NCBI RefSeq assembly: GCF_026212465.1
Contig: NC_080049.1
Location: 20,089,620-20,153,619 of the forward strand
Length of the DNA stretch: 64,000 nt
Source: Amaranthus tricolor
Lineage: Eukaryota; Streptophyta; Magnoliopsida; Caryophyllales; Amaranthaceae
Direction of reading: 5' to 3'
Shown piece by piece: positions 41,377 to 53,570 of this stretch. Positions within the stretch are counted from its first letter, which is position 1; each line of letters starts with the position of its first letter. The notes beneath the pieces are model-generated. The model did not search any database. It worked only from the letters and a program-made list of their open reading frames with translations, and was not told where the DNA came from. Position numbers and translations under genes: made by a program.

Positions 41377-42850
41377 CACGAATTTGTAATTTCCATGAGA
41401 GTGGAAAAAGTCCATATTTATAATAGATAACCAATACTAAATTTGAACTCTGTAGTTTAAGAACTTCAAATTTTATAAGTTCAATTTGTGTTCTTAAAAT
41501 TGATTCTAATAATTTTATATATAAATTAGTTGATAAATAATGTTCACTTCATTTTTTATTCTATGAATTAATTGTTATAAATATAAATATAATGTAAGCA
41601 TCTATATTTTAAACAAGTTCTTTAGGAGGAAAACCGTAATGTTAGGTTGTTCTTATGTCGCTTCAAGCAAAAATTTCAGTAAGAATAAGTTCAGGAAAAA
41701 CATAAATTTATTTCAACAATAAGTTACTCTAGCAAAAAAATTTTATTTTTATTTTTTTTTAAAAAAAGAGCAACCACAGGTAGAATTTTTTGTATCACAA
41801 GTTGGTGTACGAGGCGGTCTGAGTTCTGACAGTGAGATACGCCTCAAGTATAGGTTACTTGTTTTGAGAATGTCATTCTAATTGATGTCAGAAAAATAGC
41901 GGGATTTGTATAAAGATTTATTAAGCAAGTACAAGATTGACTAAGATTTAAAGATTATCTAACGCAGTTTGATTAATCAATCTGAAACTCAAATCTTTAT
42001 GCATGTCCATTGACGTTTAATGACTTGGATCTACTCCACCCAACTAGAGTTGAATTTGGAAAGGATTTATTTTTGTGGATTATATGATAGGTTAATTTGG
42101 ATTTTTGAACCAATGGGCCCATTTAACTTAGCAAAGCTAATACCAAGTTTGAAAGATGGATGTGCTAGGAAGTATGGAAGGTTGAGGTTTGAATTATTTT
42201 AAGTGGTTGCCTAGAATGAGGGTATTAGGGGTAAAGAATAAAGGTGTAAATATTTCAAAATTTTTTATATGTTTGGATTAAGAGCAAATGCAAGAGGGGT
42301 ATTCTAATACCCTCAATTAGTGGGTAAATATTTACACTAATTCTCCTTAAAGTAAATTTTTTCTTTCTCAAAATTGACTTGTTGATTCAAGCTTTCTTCT
42401 TCCTTTTCATTTCACATCTTTCTATGTTCTACTTTTTTAGTTTATTCGATCAAAATCAAACCTAAAATCTTAGATAATAAGATAACAAAGATTTTCAAAT
42501 TAAATTTCAAAAATAAAATTAAATAAAAGAAATTGAAAGATAATTGAAAATGTAAAAAATCAAAACATTAAATTGAAGAATTATATTGTGCATGGGGATG
42601 TAATGCAAGTGAAGGAGAGAGAAAAGAGAGTTCTAAAAATGAAAGTTTACGAAAGATATATGGTTGAAAAGAGAAGGAGAAAGTAGAGATGGTTGAAAAT
42701 GGCAAAGAAAAGAAATGAAGGAAAAAATGTCAAACTAAGTACTTTTAATGCCCCAATATATTTTTCTCCCTTTTAATATTCCCTAGCATTATTTTCCTTG
42801 AACTATTTACCCCTTATGGTTCTCCCAGGGATCCAGGCGATCCAGGCAAC
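41377..42850. other. Intergenic downstream of the GMC gene
   Basis: AT-rich with small unsupported frames. GGTTGCCT near 42204 and its complement AGGCAACC near 42848, with GGGTAAAG/TTTACCCC-like sequence just inside, hint at an old inverted-repeat element of about 650 bp, but similarity is too weak to call. Confidence 0.35.
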
Positions 42851-42854
42851 CCTT

Positions 42855-43627
42855 AAAACTTATAAATAAGGTACATATAGGATACCTTGAACAAGATAAG
42901 AAGGTGCTTTAAAAGGGTCTTTCATCATGCCTTAAACGAGGCATGAGGAGCGAAGGTGACTTGAATGAGGCAGCCAACAGAACAAGACACCAAATGGAAA
43001 TGGAATGGTGTTCATTCGAGCACATATAGTGCTTTTCGGAGCACCTCAGTGCAAGGTCAATTTTCAAGTTTTTCTTTTGCGCGATACTTGGGGGACAAGT
43101 TGTCTATTAGTCTTAGGGTTTATTCCTTTGATTTAGTAGCCTATATAAAGGACTAAAATCAATAATTAGAATAGTGTGTGGAAGCTATTACAACGAAAAA
43201 GGGGTTTGCAAAACCTATATAGCTTTGTATTAGATAGTGTGTCTAATCTCCATCAAAAGTGGTATCTTTAGTGCTACTCTGTGAGAAACCATCTTTCAGT
43301 GAAACGACTTCAAAACAAAGAGTCCATAAGTTAATAACTTGTGTTGTTAGGCTATTTGACCCATATATGAGGTGTGTTTTACTTTGAGACAGTCTTATAC
43401 AAGAATTTGTGATAGCTTAGTCTTTGAGAGGTTCTTCTCAAGGTTTGTGAGGGTTTGTTTCATTAATGCATTGTTGATAGTTGATGAAATACAATCTTTT
43501 TTAAGGGGAGGTACCCATGATATCTCATCAATCATCTTTGTGTTCTTGCATTGTTTATTTTGTATGCATTGATTTACTCTATGTTTTCTCTTGTATTTTC
43601 ATCTTGTTCTTCATTTTAGGAAGGTTC
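42855..43627 (+). mobile_element. LTR-like fragment, second diverged copy of the family at 19656
   Basis: Shares with 19780-20330 the order CCTTGAACAAGA-TAAGA, AAGGGTCTT, ACGAG, TTCGAGCA, TAGGGTTT and CATCTTTGTGTTC. It contains CTATATAAAGGA (43141-43152), a possible LTR TATA box. No domains and no clear ends. Confidence 0.35.
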
Positions 43628-43630
43628 TTA

Positions 43631-43958
43631 GGGCCTGTTTGGTAGATGGTAATAAACAATGGTAATGAGAATGAAAAACTAGTGTAATTTTGTTTGAAAA
43701 ATGTCTTGGCTACCTTGATGGAGATGCTTCTCCAACTTCAATCATCTTATTTTCTTCATAAAATTCATTCCAATACATTACCATTGGGAAAAGTGGTATT
43801 AGGTGGTAATAGGTGGTAATGACAATTTGTAAACAAAAAAACTTTTTTGTGATTATAGTTTCATTATTACCATGGAAATGATATGAAACTTTTAATGAAA
43901 TTTTACATTATAAATCATTTCAATTACCACCATTTAGTACCACTAACCAAACGGATCG
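43631..43958. mobile_element. Tourist-like MITE (PIF/Harbinger-derived), 328 bp
   Basis: Starts GGGCCTGTTTGGTAG and ends, read inward, CGATCCGTTTGGTTAG. Both flanks are TTA (43628-43630 and 43959-43961). Interior has repeated GGTAAT/ATTACC motifs and no coding capacity. Its termini resemble those of the Harbinger element at 57747-62132. Confidence 0.85.
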
Positions 43959-43961
43959 TTA

Positions 43962-44811
<850 letters not shown>

Positions 44812-45147
44812 TTTTTCTTTGATTCAATTCTAATGGGAGAGATAGTAAAAATCATATTCGTAAAATGAGAATAGTTGCCGGTCAAAAAGACCCCAAATAG
44901 ATAGACCCCTACCAAGAAAGCTAAATTTTATATTCCATTTCTCATAAATGCTTACTAGCAAAGGAAATGATTTTATTTTTTTTAAAGCACAGTAGCGGAT
45001 TCAAGATTAGAATTTCAAGGGCACCAACAAATAGATGAAATTAAAAAAAAAAGTTCAGTAATTTTGACAAAATATTATTTGTAAAATTAACAACTATACG
45101 TCAAAACACAATAATCCCAAGCCAAAGTAATGTAAAAATGATCAATT

Positions 45148-45355
45148 TGTTAAAACTGATAAGGAAGAAGTAGAATGAGTAAAAGTTAGAAGATGGAGAT
45201 GTTTTTACTCATTGGTGTAGTTTTTACAATGGTAAACTTCCATATTTATAGGCAAGTTCATCCACAATTACATTGAATGCATTCACATTAGGGTAAATTC
45301 ATTAATTACCTTTCACACTATATTAATTAATTACCTTTCACACTATATTTCAACA
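45148..45355 (-). repeat. 3' LTR of the minus-strand Copia element
   Basis: 208 bp. Against the other LTR I count seven substitutions and one 4-bp indel, about 96-97% identity. Confidence 0.95.
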
Positions 45356-45365
45356 CTCCCCCTTG
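45356..45365 (-). other. Polypurine tract
   Basis: On the minus strand TCAAGGGGGAG directly abuts the 3' LTR, the expected plus-strand priming site. Confidence 0.85.
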
Positions 45366-45518
45366 AATGCATTCTAATTATGTAAAAAATATATATATAC
45401 TATTACAATATTTCTATTTAATACTGTCTCGTTAAAAACCTTGTCAGGAAAAACCCAATGGGATAAAAACCTGAACGAAGAGAAAAAGAGTGCAATAAAT
45501 ATGATTCTCCCCCTGAGT

Positions 45519-47093
45519 TCAACAGATATCTCGTAGATGACACATTCTAATTTTATATACAAGTTGCTCGAATCTCTTTGATGGAAGGGACTTTGTGAAT
45601 AGATCTGCAAGATTTTCACTTGATTGAATTTGTTTGACTTTTACTATTTTGTACTTCTGGAGGTCATGTGCAAAGAAGAGTTTTGGTGCTATGTGTTTCG
45701 TTTTATCCCCTTTTATGAAGCCTTCACTAACTTGTTCAATGCAACCGGTATTATCTTCAAAAATTACAGTTGGAGAATTTATTATCGAGTTTATCCCACA
45801 TTCTTCTTGAATGTGACCAATTACTGACCTTAACCAAACGCATTCTCTACTTGTTTCATAAAGGGCGATCAATTCTGCGTGGTTTGATGATTTAGCTGTC
45901 AGTGTTTGTTTCGTGGATCTCCAAGATATTGCGGTACCTCCATATGTGAATACATATCCATTTTGTGATTTAGCCTTATGGGGATCTGATAAGTATCCAG
46001 CATCTGCATATCCAACAAGAGTAGCATCTTGCTTTGATCTATAAAATAGTCTAAGATCTTTAGTTCCTCGAAGGTAGCGCAACAAATGTTTTATTCCGCT
46101 CCAATGTCTCTTTGTTGGTGAATTACTATATCTAGCTAATAAATTAACAGCGAAAGCAATATCAGGTCTTGTATTATTAGCTAGATACATCAGAGCTCCA
46201 ATTGCGCTTAAATATGGCACTTCAGGGCCAAGAATCTCCTCGTCTTCTTCACAAGGTCGAAATGGATCATCTTTTGGCTTTAATGATCGCACTATCATTG
46301 GAGAGCTCAGCGGATGAGCTTTGTCCATATGAAATCTTTTTTGGACTTTTTCTGTATAGTTGGATTGGTGCACAAAGATTCTACCCCTTAAGTGCTGTAT
46401 TTGTAATCCAAGGCAAAACTTTGTTTTCCCAAGATCTTTCATTTCAAATTCTTTCATCAAATATTTTGTAGTTTGTTCAAGCTCTTTGGGAGTTCCAATG
46501 ATATTTAAATCATCAACATAAACTGCAATTATAGAAAATCCTGATTGAGTCCGTTTAATAAATACAGAAGGACTGATTTGGTCATTTTTGAATCCTTGTT
46601 TCAGGAGATATTCACTAAGATGGTTATACCACATTCTTCCAGATTGTTTTAGTCCATAAAGTGACTTTTTCAGCTTTATGGAAAACATTTCTCGTGATTG
46701 GTGGTTTTCTGGCAACTTAAGTCCTTCAGGGATTTTCATATAAATGTCTGTATCAAGTGAACCATATAAATATGCGGTCACAACATCCATAAGTCGCATT
46801 TGCAAACTGTTTGAGACAGTTACACTTATCAAGAATCTTAGTTTAGTCACATCTACTACTGGAGAATACGTTTCTTCATAATCAATCCCTGGTCTTTGGG
46901 AAAAACCTTGTGCTACAAGTCGTGCCTTATATCTGACAGTTAGACTTATCAAGAATCTTAGTGTAGTCGCATCTACTACTGGAGAATACGTTTCTTCATA
47001 ATCAATCCCTGGTCTTTGGGAAAAACCTTGTGCTACAAGTCGTGCCTTATATCTGACCACTTCATCTTTTTCATTTCTTTTTCTTACAAACAC
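45519..47093 (-). pseudogene. Copia reverse transcriptase and RNase H with internal duplication
   Basis: One open frame of 524 codons. The RT N-terminal motif VRYKARLVAQGFSQRPGIDY occurs twice in tandem, followed by RLMDVVTAYLYGSLD, KKSLYGLKQSGRMWYN and the catalytic VYVDDLN box. RNase H shows GYADAGYLSD, SWRSTKQTLTAKSS and FEDNTGCIEQ, ending at LPSKRFEQL. The frame is offset from the upstream segment (47114-47794), so a frameshift near 47095-47115 separates it from integrase. The 40-residue duplication would disturb the polymerase fold. Confidence 0.9.
46815..47054 (-). repeat. In-frame 120-bp tandem duplication in the RT
   Basis: Units 46815-46934 and 46935-47054 are nearly identical, differing at a few bases. 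Each encodes the same 40-residue stretch from VRYKARL through LRFLIS. Confidence 0.95.
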
Positions 47094-47113
47094 CCATTTA
47101 TAGCCGACCGGTT

Positions 47114-48033
47114 TTATACCATTTGGTGTTTGGGTAATTTGTCCAAAATTTCTCGTTTTTCAAGTGACATTAATTCCGCTTGAATAGCATCTTTCCATTT
47201 TGGCCAATCATTCCTACACCGACATTCTTGTATCGTTCTTGGTTCTATATCATTTTCATCAAGTGTTATTTCGATGGCGATTGAATGAGCAAGTGCATCA
47301 TTAACAATAACATTCTTTCGATTTATTTGCCTTTTTGTTGAATTGTAATTAATCGAAATTTCATTGTTATCTTTGATATCATTATTTTCTTCTTCTTTGA
47401 GATTTTCATCATTATCTCCAAAACTTGTTTCTTTACAATTCATTGAAGAAGTAATATTGATAATATTTGCCATTTCATTCAACCTTTTGGATTTTCTTTG
47501 TTTCAAATCCTTTGAACCAAGTGGTCTTCCACGCTTCCGGCGTGCAATAAATTCATTTTCAGTGGTTTTATTATCAGTGGGAATAATTTCAATTCGCGCC
47601 GGAACATTTGCGGCAAGAATATATGATTTTGTCACTTGCTTTGTTTCTACAAATGCATCAGGTAATCTGTTTGCAATATATTGATTATGGACAATTTTTC
47701 TAACTTCTTGTTCAGAAGCATTCGTTCTTAGATCATATATTTTCAAATGCATTGCATTCCATGTGAGATCTATTTCCTTCTTATTTGGGTCCACTTTCTC
47801 TCCCCTAAGGATGGGAATATTGTCTCATTAAAATGACAATCTGCAAATCTAGCATTAAATAAATCACCAGTCATTGGTTCTAAATATTTGATAATTGATG
47901 AGCATTCAAATCCAACATAAATTCTCATCCTTCTTTGTGGACCCATTTTTGTACATTGGGGTGGCGCAATAGGGACATATACTGCACATCCAAATATTTT
48001 CAAGTGTGATATATTTGGTTCTCGACCATGCAC
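47114..48033 (-). pseudogene. Copia integrase C-terminal region and linker to RT
   Basis: The segment 48033-47770 (HGREPNISHLKIFGCAVYVP) is the region after the integrase core, common to Copia. The segment 47794-47114 continues in a different frame as an acidic/basic linker (RRKRGRPLGSKDLKQRKSKR), ending NDWPKWKDAIQAELMSLEKR, the start of the RT region. The overlap of the two frames at 47770-47794 shows a frameshift. Confidence 0.85.
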
Positions 48034-48039
48034 TAATTG

Positions 48040-48762
48040 CTATGGTGAATATTTATGATAAGCACTTGGTCTCAATCTTATCAATGACGATGCATGTATT
48101 ATTGCATGTCCCCACACAGATGATGGCAATTTCGACCTCATTGATAGTGGTCTTGCTATTAATTGGAGTCTTTTAATCAATGATTCAGCCAGACCATTTT
48201 GAGTATGAACATGAGCTACTGGATGTTCTACGTCAATTCCAATTGACGTGCAATAATCATTAAAAGTTTGAGATGTAAATTCTCCGGCATTGTCAAGCCT
48301 TATTCGCTTAATTATATAATTTGGAAATTGATTTCTCAATCGAATGATTTGAGCAAGTAATTTCGCAAATGCCACATTTCTAGTTTGTAGGAGACTTACA
48401 TGTGACCATCGTGTTGAGGTATCAATCAATACTATAAAATATCTAAATGGCCCAGAAGCAGGATTAATTGGCCCACATATATCTCCATGAATTCTTTCTA
48501 GAAATTTAGGAGTTTCAGTAGCAATTTTATTTAAATATGGTTTAATTATCAATTTGCCTTGTGAGCATGCAGAACATGATAATTGATTTGGTTGGGGAAT
48601 TCTCATTTTCTTCATTGGATGCCCAATTGAATTTTCAATAATTTTTCGCATCATTCCCACACCAGGGTCATGCCATAAATTTATTATTTCTTTATTATCA
48701 AATTTCTGGTTAGACACCATGTTTATCTCAACCGGTTTTATATTAATGCGATATAATCCCAT
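48040..48762 (-). pseudogene. Copia integrase core
   Basis: Contains the zinc-binding LWHDPGVGMM and CSACSQGK segments, then HGDICGP, RIRLDNAGEF and NGLAESLIKRL, which supply the catalytic D, D and E. A stop at 48037-48039 separates it from the next segment. The HH part has Asp-Pro in LWHDPG where the family usually has an Arg-Leu-Gly-His pattern, so one zinc ligand may be missing. Confidence 0.85.
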
Positions 48763-49133
48763 GAGTATGCTGGTAATTTTTCATGAATGCTTTTCTTACC
48801 GCATTTTTCAGATGTGATGCATAAATATTCAGTATGAGTTTCGGTCATTGTTTCTAAATGATAACCATTTTGGCGTACATCTTTGAAACTTATGAGATTT
48901 CGTCGAGATTTACTCGAATATAAAGCATCATTAATTACTAGCTTTGTCCCATTATGAAGTATTATTTGAGCTTTTCCATATCTCTCTATTAGTGTAGTGG
49001 TTCCAGAGATTGTGGTGACATCTTCTTTCACCATCTTCAACTCAGAAAAGTATTCTTTGTACTTTAGGATAGTGTGAGTTGTTCCACTATCTAGGAGGCA
49101 TTTATATTTAACTCCATTTTCAAACTGATCCAT
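48738..49133 (-). pseudogene. Copia aspartic protease
   Basis: Contains CLLDSGTTHTIL with the catalytic DSGTT. The frame overlaps the following integrase segment by 25 bp in another frame, implying a frameshift near 48750. Confidence 0.85.
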
Positions 49134-49264
49134 ATCTTCATATTAAATAAATAGATAGTTAAAATAAAATTTCATTAACATAAGGTGATATCAATACATA
49201 AAAAGGAGATTGCATATAAAAAGAAGTACAACAAAATAAGCACCACAACATTGTTAAGAAAAAT

Positions 49265-50428
49265 TCAAATATATTCGTCATATTCTTTATCATTTTCATC
49301 GCCATCTAAATAGAAGTCTGAAAGGTCAAGATTAGGCATTGATGTGCTTGCTTTATTATAAGGATCGACATTAGGCATTGAGGTGCTTGCTTCATTAAAG
49401 TTTACTTCCACACCTTTTCCCTTTTTCTTTTGGGAAGCTAGATACAGCTCCACCAAATGTTTGGCAGTACGACATGTATGTGCCCAATGCCCTGTCATGC
49501 CACATTTGTAACAAATATTTTCTTTTCCCTCTTGATGGTTATTTTTATTATGATATCCAACTTGTTTTCCCCTTCGAGAATTATTATTGTAATGACCATT
49601 TTGATAATTTTGGGGAAAGTGGCCTCTACTGGATCCTTGAAACTTTCTACCATGTCCATTAAAATTTCCACGACCTTGTCCTCGTCCTCTTCCTCGAAAA
49701 TTTCCGCATCCTCTACCACAGTTATTATAATTTTCACGGCCTTTATTTTCAACAGCATGTGCTTCAGGCACATGTGTTTTAGTAGAGTGTGTCTCACGGA
49801 TAGCTTGAGATCCAATAGGTCTCATATTATGATTTTTCTAGACAAGATTATTATGTTGTTCAGCCAATGAGAACACTACACTCAGATCTGAATATCTTTT
49901 GAAATTTTCTTTCCTATATTGTTGTTGCAGAATAATGTTTGATGGATGAAAAGTAGATAATGTGAGTTCAATCATTTCTGCATCAGTCACCGGGTGCTCA
50001 CAATATTTCAACATTGATGCAATTCGGTATAATGTTCAATTGTACTCACTGAGAGTCTTAAAATGAGAAAATCTTAAATTCTTCCACTCATGGCTAGCTT
50101 GTGGAAGAAACACCCTTTTGTGGTGATCAAATCTTTCAACATGAAAGTCCCACAATGTTTTGGGATCTTTTATAAATAAATATTCAGATTTAAGGCTATC
50201 ATGAATATGATGCCTCAAGAGGACTAAGGCTTTGGCCTTTTCTTGATTTGTAGCTACCTTTATTTTGGTAGCTTGAGTTCCATCTATTGGATCCGTTTCT
50301 TTTACTTCCAATACAGTATGTTCAAGTCCTTGAGCTTCTAAGTTAATGATGGTATCTTCTTTCCATTCTAAGAATTTTTGTCCAGTTAAGTCTAATATGT
50401 TGAATAGTCTTTTGATAATTTCTGCCAT
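49265..50428 (-). pseudogene. Copia Gag, interrupted by stops
   Basis: The probable start is MAEIIKRLFNILDLTGQKFL at 50428, where Gag homology begins; the open frame upstream runs into the MITE and is not native. Capsid-like motifs include LWDFHVERFDHHKRV and SEWKN-type sequence. Stops occur at about 50036 and 49838. The C-terminal part (49825-49265) is Gly/Arg/Asn-rich with GRGRGQGRGNFNGHGR and a zinc knuckle CYKCGMTGHWAHTC (CX2CX4HX4C), an RNA-binding nucleocapsid. Confidence 0.85.
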
Positions 50429-50443
50429 ACTTGCTACATAATA

Positions 50444-50808
50444 CTCCCTCCGTTCCTTTTTGATCTTCCACATTACTATAACGGGTAGTTTCAAAAGTTC
50501 TTCCACTTTAGAATACTTTCTATTTTTAGAAAGTTTTTATCTCACTTTTACCCCTTAAAATCCCCCTTTTCTTTTAATGTACCCATTTTTTTTATTTATA
50601 ATTATTTTCTCTCTCATACTTCCAATACAATTATTACTTCACACAACTATTTAATTAAAATAATACCCACTACAACCTCATACTTCCAATACAATCATTA
50701 CTTCCCACTATTATATAATTAAAATAATACCCACTACCACCAAAGATTCTCTTTTTCTTAATCTTTGTGAAATACCCAAATAGGAAGAACAAATAGGAAC
50801 GGAGGGAG
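50444..50808. mobile_element. Stowaway-like MITE, 365 bp, in the Copia leader
   Basis: Ends CTCCCTCCGTTCC are perfect inverted repeats for at least 13 bp, and TA flanks both sides (50442-50443 and 50809-50810). Its left end lies 15 bp from the Gag start codon, upstream on the minus strand, so it inserted into the leader of the older Copia copy. Confidence 0.95.
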
Positions 50809-50810
50809 TA

Positions 50811-52259
50811 TATAATTGTTTTGTAAGTGTATAACAATGTAATAATTCTTATATTTTCATAATAATAAACCATTAGAAAAATTATGATGTTTTAATTTCA
50901 TAATCTTCTCCTCCTTGGTTTATTGTTATGAATTTGTTGTAGATAATAAATTTAGGAATAAATCAAGAACAAGAGGATTGATAATAATAATAATAATAAC
51001 AAGGAGAAGAACGGAAAAAAAAATTAAAGACAATAAATTCTAAAGAGGGTAAAAAAATAGCATTTACATAATATATTAGTATAATTTATCATACAAAATG
51101 CACTAACAAACAAAAGAAAATATGATAAAGAAAATCATGTGCATTTTGTTTTTTCTTCTTCAAAATAAATTATTTCTTCATAATTATTATAATTCCTAAT
51201 CCTAAAAGAAGGATCACCAAACCCATAATTAAGGAGATATATAATTTGAGTTTGGCAAAATTTTCTTCAAATCTAAAAGTATGGGAAGAGGAAGAAGATG
51301 GATTGTTTTTATGATGGTGGTACATTGTCGGTGGAAGAAAGAAGGAGAAGGAGGGTTTTTGATGTAAAGAGTAAAGTTGAAAGGATAAGGAATATGTGGT
51401 AAAAAAATTGGAGTAATCCGATTTTATAGAGGGTTATCCCAAATTGTACAATATACCGTATCATTTATGTATACTTAAAAGAAATACGTAAAGTAAAAGG
51501 TAAATAAAAAATGCACATGCATATAAATGCAAATACTGCGAATAAAAAAAATGCACATATAAACATACGAGAATAAAAATAATACTAACCATCCATTTAG
51601 GCGGTAAAAGAAAAACAATTAGCCAGCCATATAGGCGGTTTAAAGAATAACAAAAGAAATAAATAATACTAACCGTCCATTTAGGCGGTAAAAAAAAAGT
51701 TAATCAGCCATATAAGCGGTATAAAAAAAACAATAGCAAAAGCAATAAAGTGTCCTTGTCATCCGTAAAGGTGACGTATTGTCCAATAAATTATTTTATG
51801 GGTCATTTAAATTTATCTTGCAACGTTTAGTATTTGTTTCTCCCTCATCATCTTTGGTTCTTTTATTACTTGGTGAGGGTTTATTTTCAGTTGTTATTGT
51901 TGGGCATTATTAGTTGGTTGCGTTGACGAATTATTTGTTGTTCGTACTGGTGGAATATTAGTCGGTGGAACTAGTGGATTATTAGTTGGTCGTACATGCG
52001 AATTACGAGTTGGTGGTACTGGTGGACCATTAGTATTATTGGGATTATTATGTCGGAGCTGATTTAAATCAGTCCTTGCTGAGTTTGTAGTGAAAGGTAT
52101 GGAATTATGCTCAATTATAAAATATTAAAATGTGTTAGAAACACCTTGGATGATGATGTTGACACCATTTGATTGTTGGTCCATTTGTGGGTATCGATGA
52201 AGAAAAAATGCTTAATTAGGTTTTTAAAAATATTACCTTCTTAATTATTAAGGGTAGAG
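50811..52259 (-). other. Copia leader region
   Basis: Noncoding by motif. Includes four degenerate repeats of CCATNTAGGCGGT (about 51590-51740). A segment at 51890-52040 read on the minus strand gives Asn/Pro/Thr-rich repeats (NNPLVPPTNIPPVRTTNN), and a short frame starts MDQQSNGVNIIIQGVSNTF near 52188. A function of this leader frame is unknown. Confidence 0.5.
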
Positions 52260-52274
52260 CTGGTGCTGATAACG
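52260..52274 (-). other. Primer binding site
   Basis: On the minus strand CGTTATCAGCACCAG follows the 5' LTR end directly. GTTATCAGCAC is a primer-site sequence that I recognise from other plant Copia elements. Confidence 0.7.
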
Positions 52275-52478
52275 TGTTAAAACTGATAAGGAGGAGGTAG
52301 AATGAGTAAAAGTTAGAAGATGGAGATATTTTTACTCATTGGTGTAGTTTTTACAATGATAAACTTTCATATTTATAGGCAAGTTCATCCACAATTACAT
52401 TGAATGCATTCACGGGTAAATTCATTAATTACCTTTCACACTATATTCATTAATTACATTTCACACTATATTTCAACA
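52275..52478 (-). repeat. 5' LTR of the minus-strand Copia element
   Basis: 204 bp, matching 45148-45355 and flanked by CAATT at 52479-52483. CATATTTATAGGC (complement strand TATAAATATG) near 52370 may be the LTR TATA box. Confidence 0.95.
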
Positions 52479-52483
52479 CAATT

Positions 52484-53570
52484 GAATAATAAAATTCAAC
52501 AAAATGCCAATTTCTCAATTAAAACCAATTTCTGAAGGTTCGGAAGAAAATGAAACAAATGTTGATCTAATCAACGACTTCTCTTTCAAATTAAAACACC
52601 CACTCGTTGATTTCGCCTTAAAAATTCAATTTCGATTTCAATGTTGTATCAAATTTTACATTCCATTTTCATCAGCAAATGTGCATTTCTCCAACGGAAA
52701 AATATTGCCCAGTAGATCAAACAAGGAAGAAATCAAAATACCCTGTCTTGATCTTCCTCTTCCGCATTAAAATGACTAAGAAAAGGAGTCTCAAAAAGTT
52801 ATTGGAAGATAATATGGAAGAAGAAGAACGAAACCCTAATATGGTTACTGTAAATTCAATTTGGAAATTCAGAAGAAGTAATAGCTAGTCTCAAGTCATA
52901 AGACTTAAATAGCTTAATAAATGAAATCTTTTGTAATGAATTTGAAATCAACATAAGCTTGGTAAAATAGAAGAAAGAAAAAGAAAGATTACCAATTTAG
53001 ATGGAGAACTATGAGAAATTTAGAAACCCTAATATTTGAGGACTTTAAAATCTAAAATAATTTGGATCTGTTATTTGGAGTTGATGAACACGATATTTCT
53101 TTGATAGTGTGGTGGTGTTCAAAGTCACGGTGGGCCTGTGGTTTTTGGTGGCCTTAAATTCACGGCAGTAGGTTGAGGGTTAACGGCAGCAGTGCACTGT
53201 GAACAGCGAAGTGGCGAACAGGGGCAACAGGCTAACAGTGAGGCAGGGCCGCAGGGAGCAACGGCTGACGGTCGTAGCATAGGTTTTCCGACATCCAGTC
53301 GGCGGTCGTTAACTGATTGTCGTTGGTTTTAGCCTTTAGGTATTGTTGTGGGTTTTAGGCGTTAGGGATTGTCGTGGGTAGGGTTAGGGTTAGGAAACAC
53401 GCGAATCAGATTTCTGAGAGGAGAAGGAAACACGCGCCATTTTCTTTTTTTCTTTTTTTTTTCTCTTTTTTAACCTTTTTTTCTTCCTTTTTTTTTTAAG
53501 TCTAGGGATACGTGCGCCCTTGCGCCCCTATTTAAGTCCGCCACATTGTAGGCCGACCAGGCGGTAAAAT
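52484..53570. other. Flank of the Copia insertion; possible remnant of an older host element
   Basis: A GC-richer strip at 53100-53400 with GGTTAGGG motifs is followed by T-rich sequence and, at 53505-53550, CGCCCTTGCGCCCCTATTTAAGTCCGCCAC-type sequence (described by position) that resembles in inverted orientation 44993-45030. An 88-codon frame at 52504-52770 (MPISQLKPISEGSEENETNV onward) has no motif I recognise; it may be a captured gene fragment. Confidence 0.35.

Larger units (their letters stand above)
45148..52478 (-). mobile_element. Full-length Copia retrotransposon with short LTRs, 7.3 kb
   Basis: LTRs of 208 and 204 bp at the ends, TGTTGA to AACA on the minus strand, flanked by exact 5-bp duplications CAATT (45143-45147 and 52479-52483). 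Order on the minus strand is LTR, primer site, a long leader of about 1.8 kb, gag, protease, integrase, RT, RNase H, polypurine tract, LTR. The leader contains a Stowaway MITE. Stops and frameshifts break gag-pol, so the copy is defective. I do not assign a lineage. Confidence 0.95.

Noticed and set aside
42020..42202. 60-codon frame downstream of the GMC gene
   Set aside because: Short, no motif, no codon-level support.
42204..42856. Inverted-repeat element with GGTTGCCT ends
   Set aside because: Only about eight bases match well; no target duplication found.
45374..45619. Minus-strand frame at the Copia 3' end
   Set aside because: Overlaps the end of RNase H and noncoding tail in another frame.
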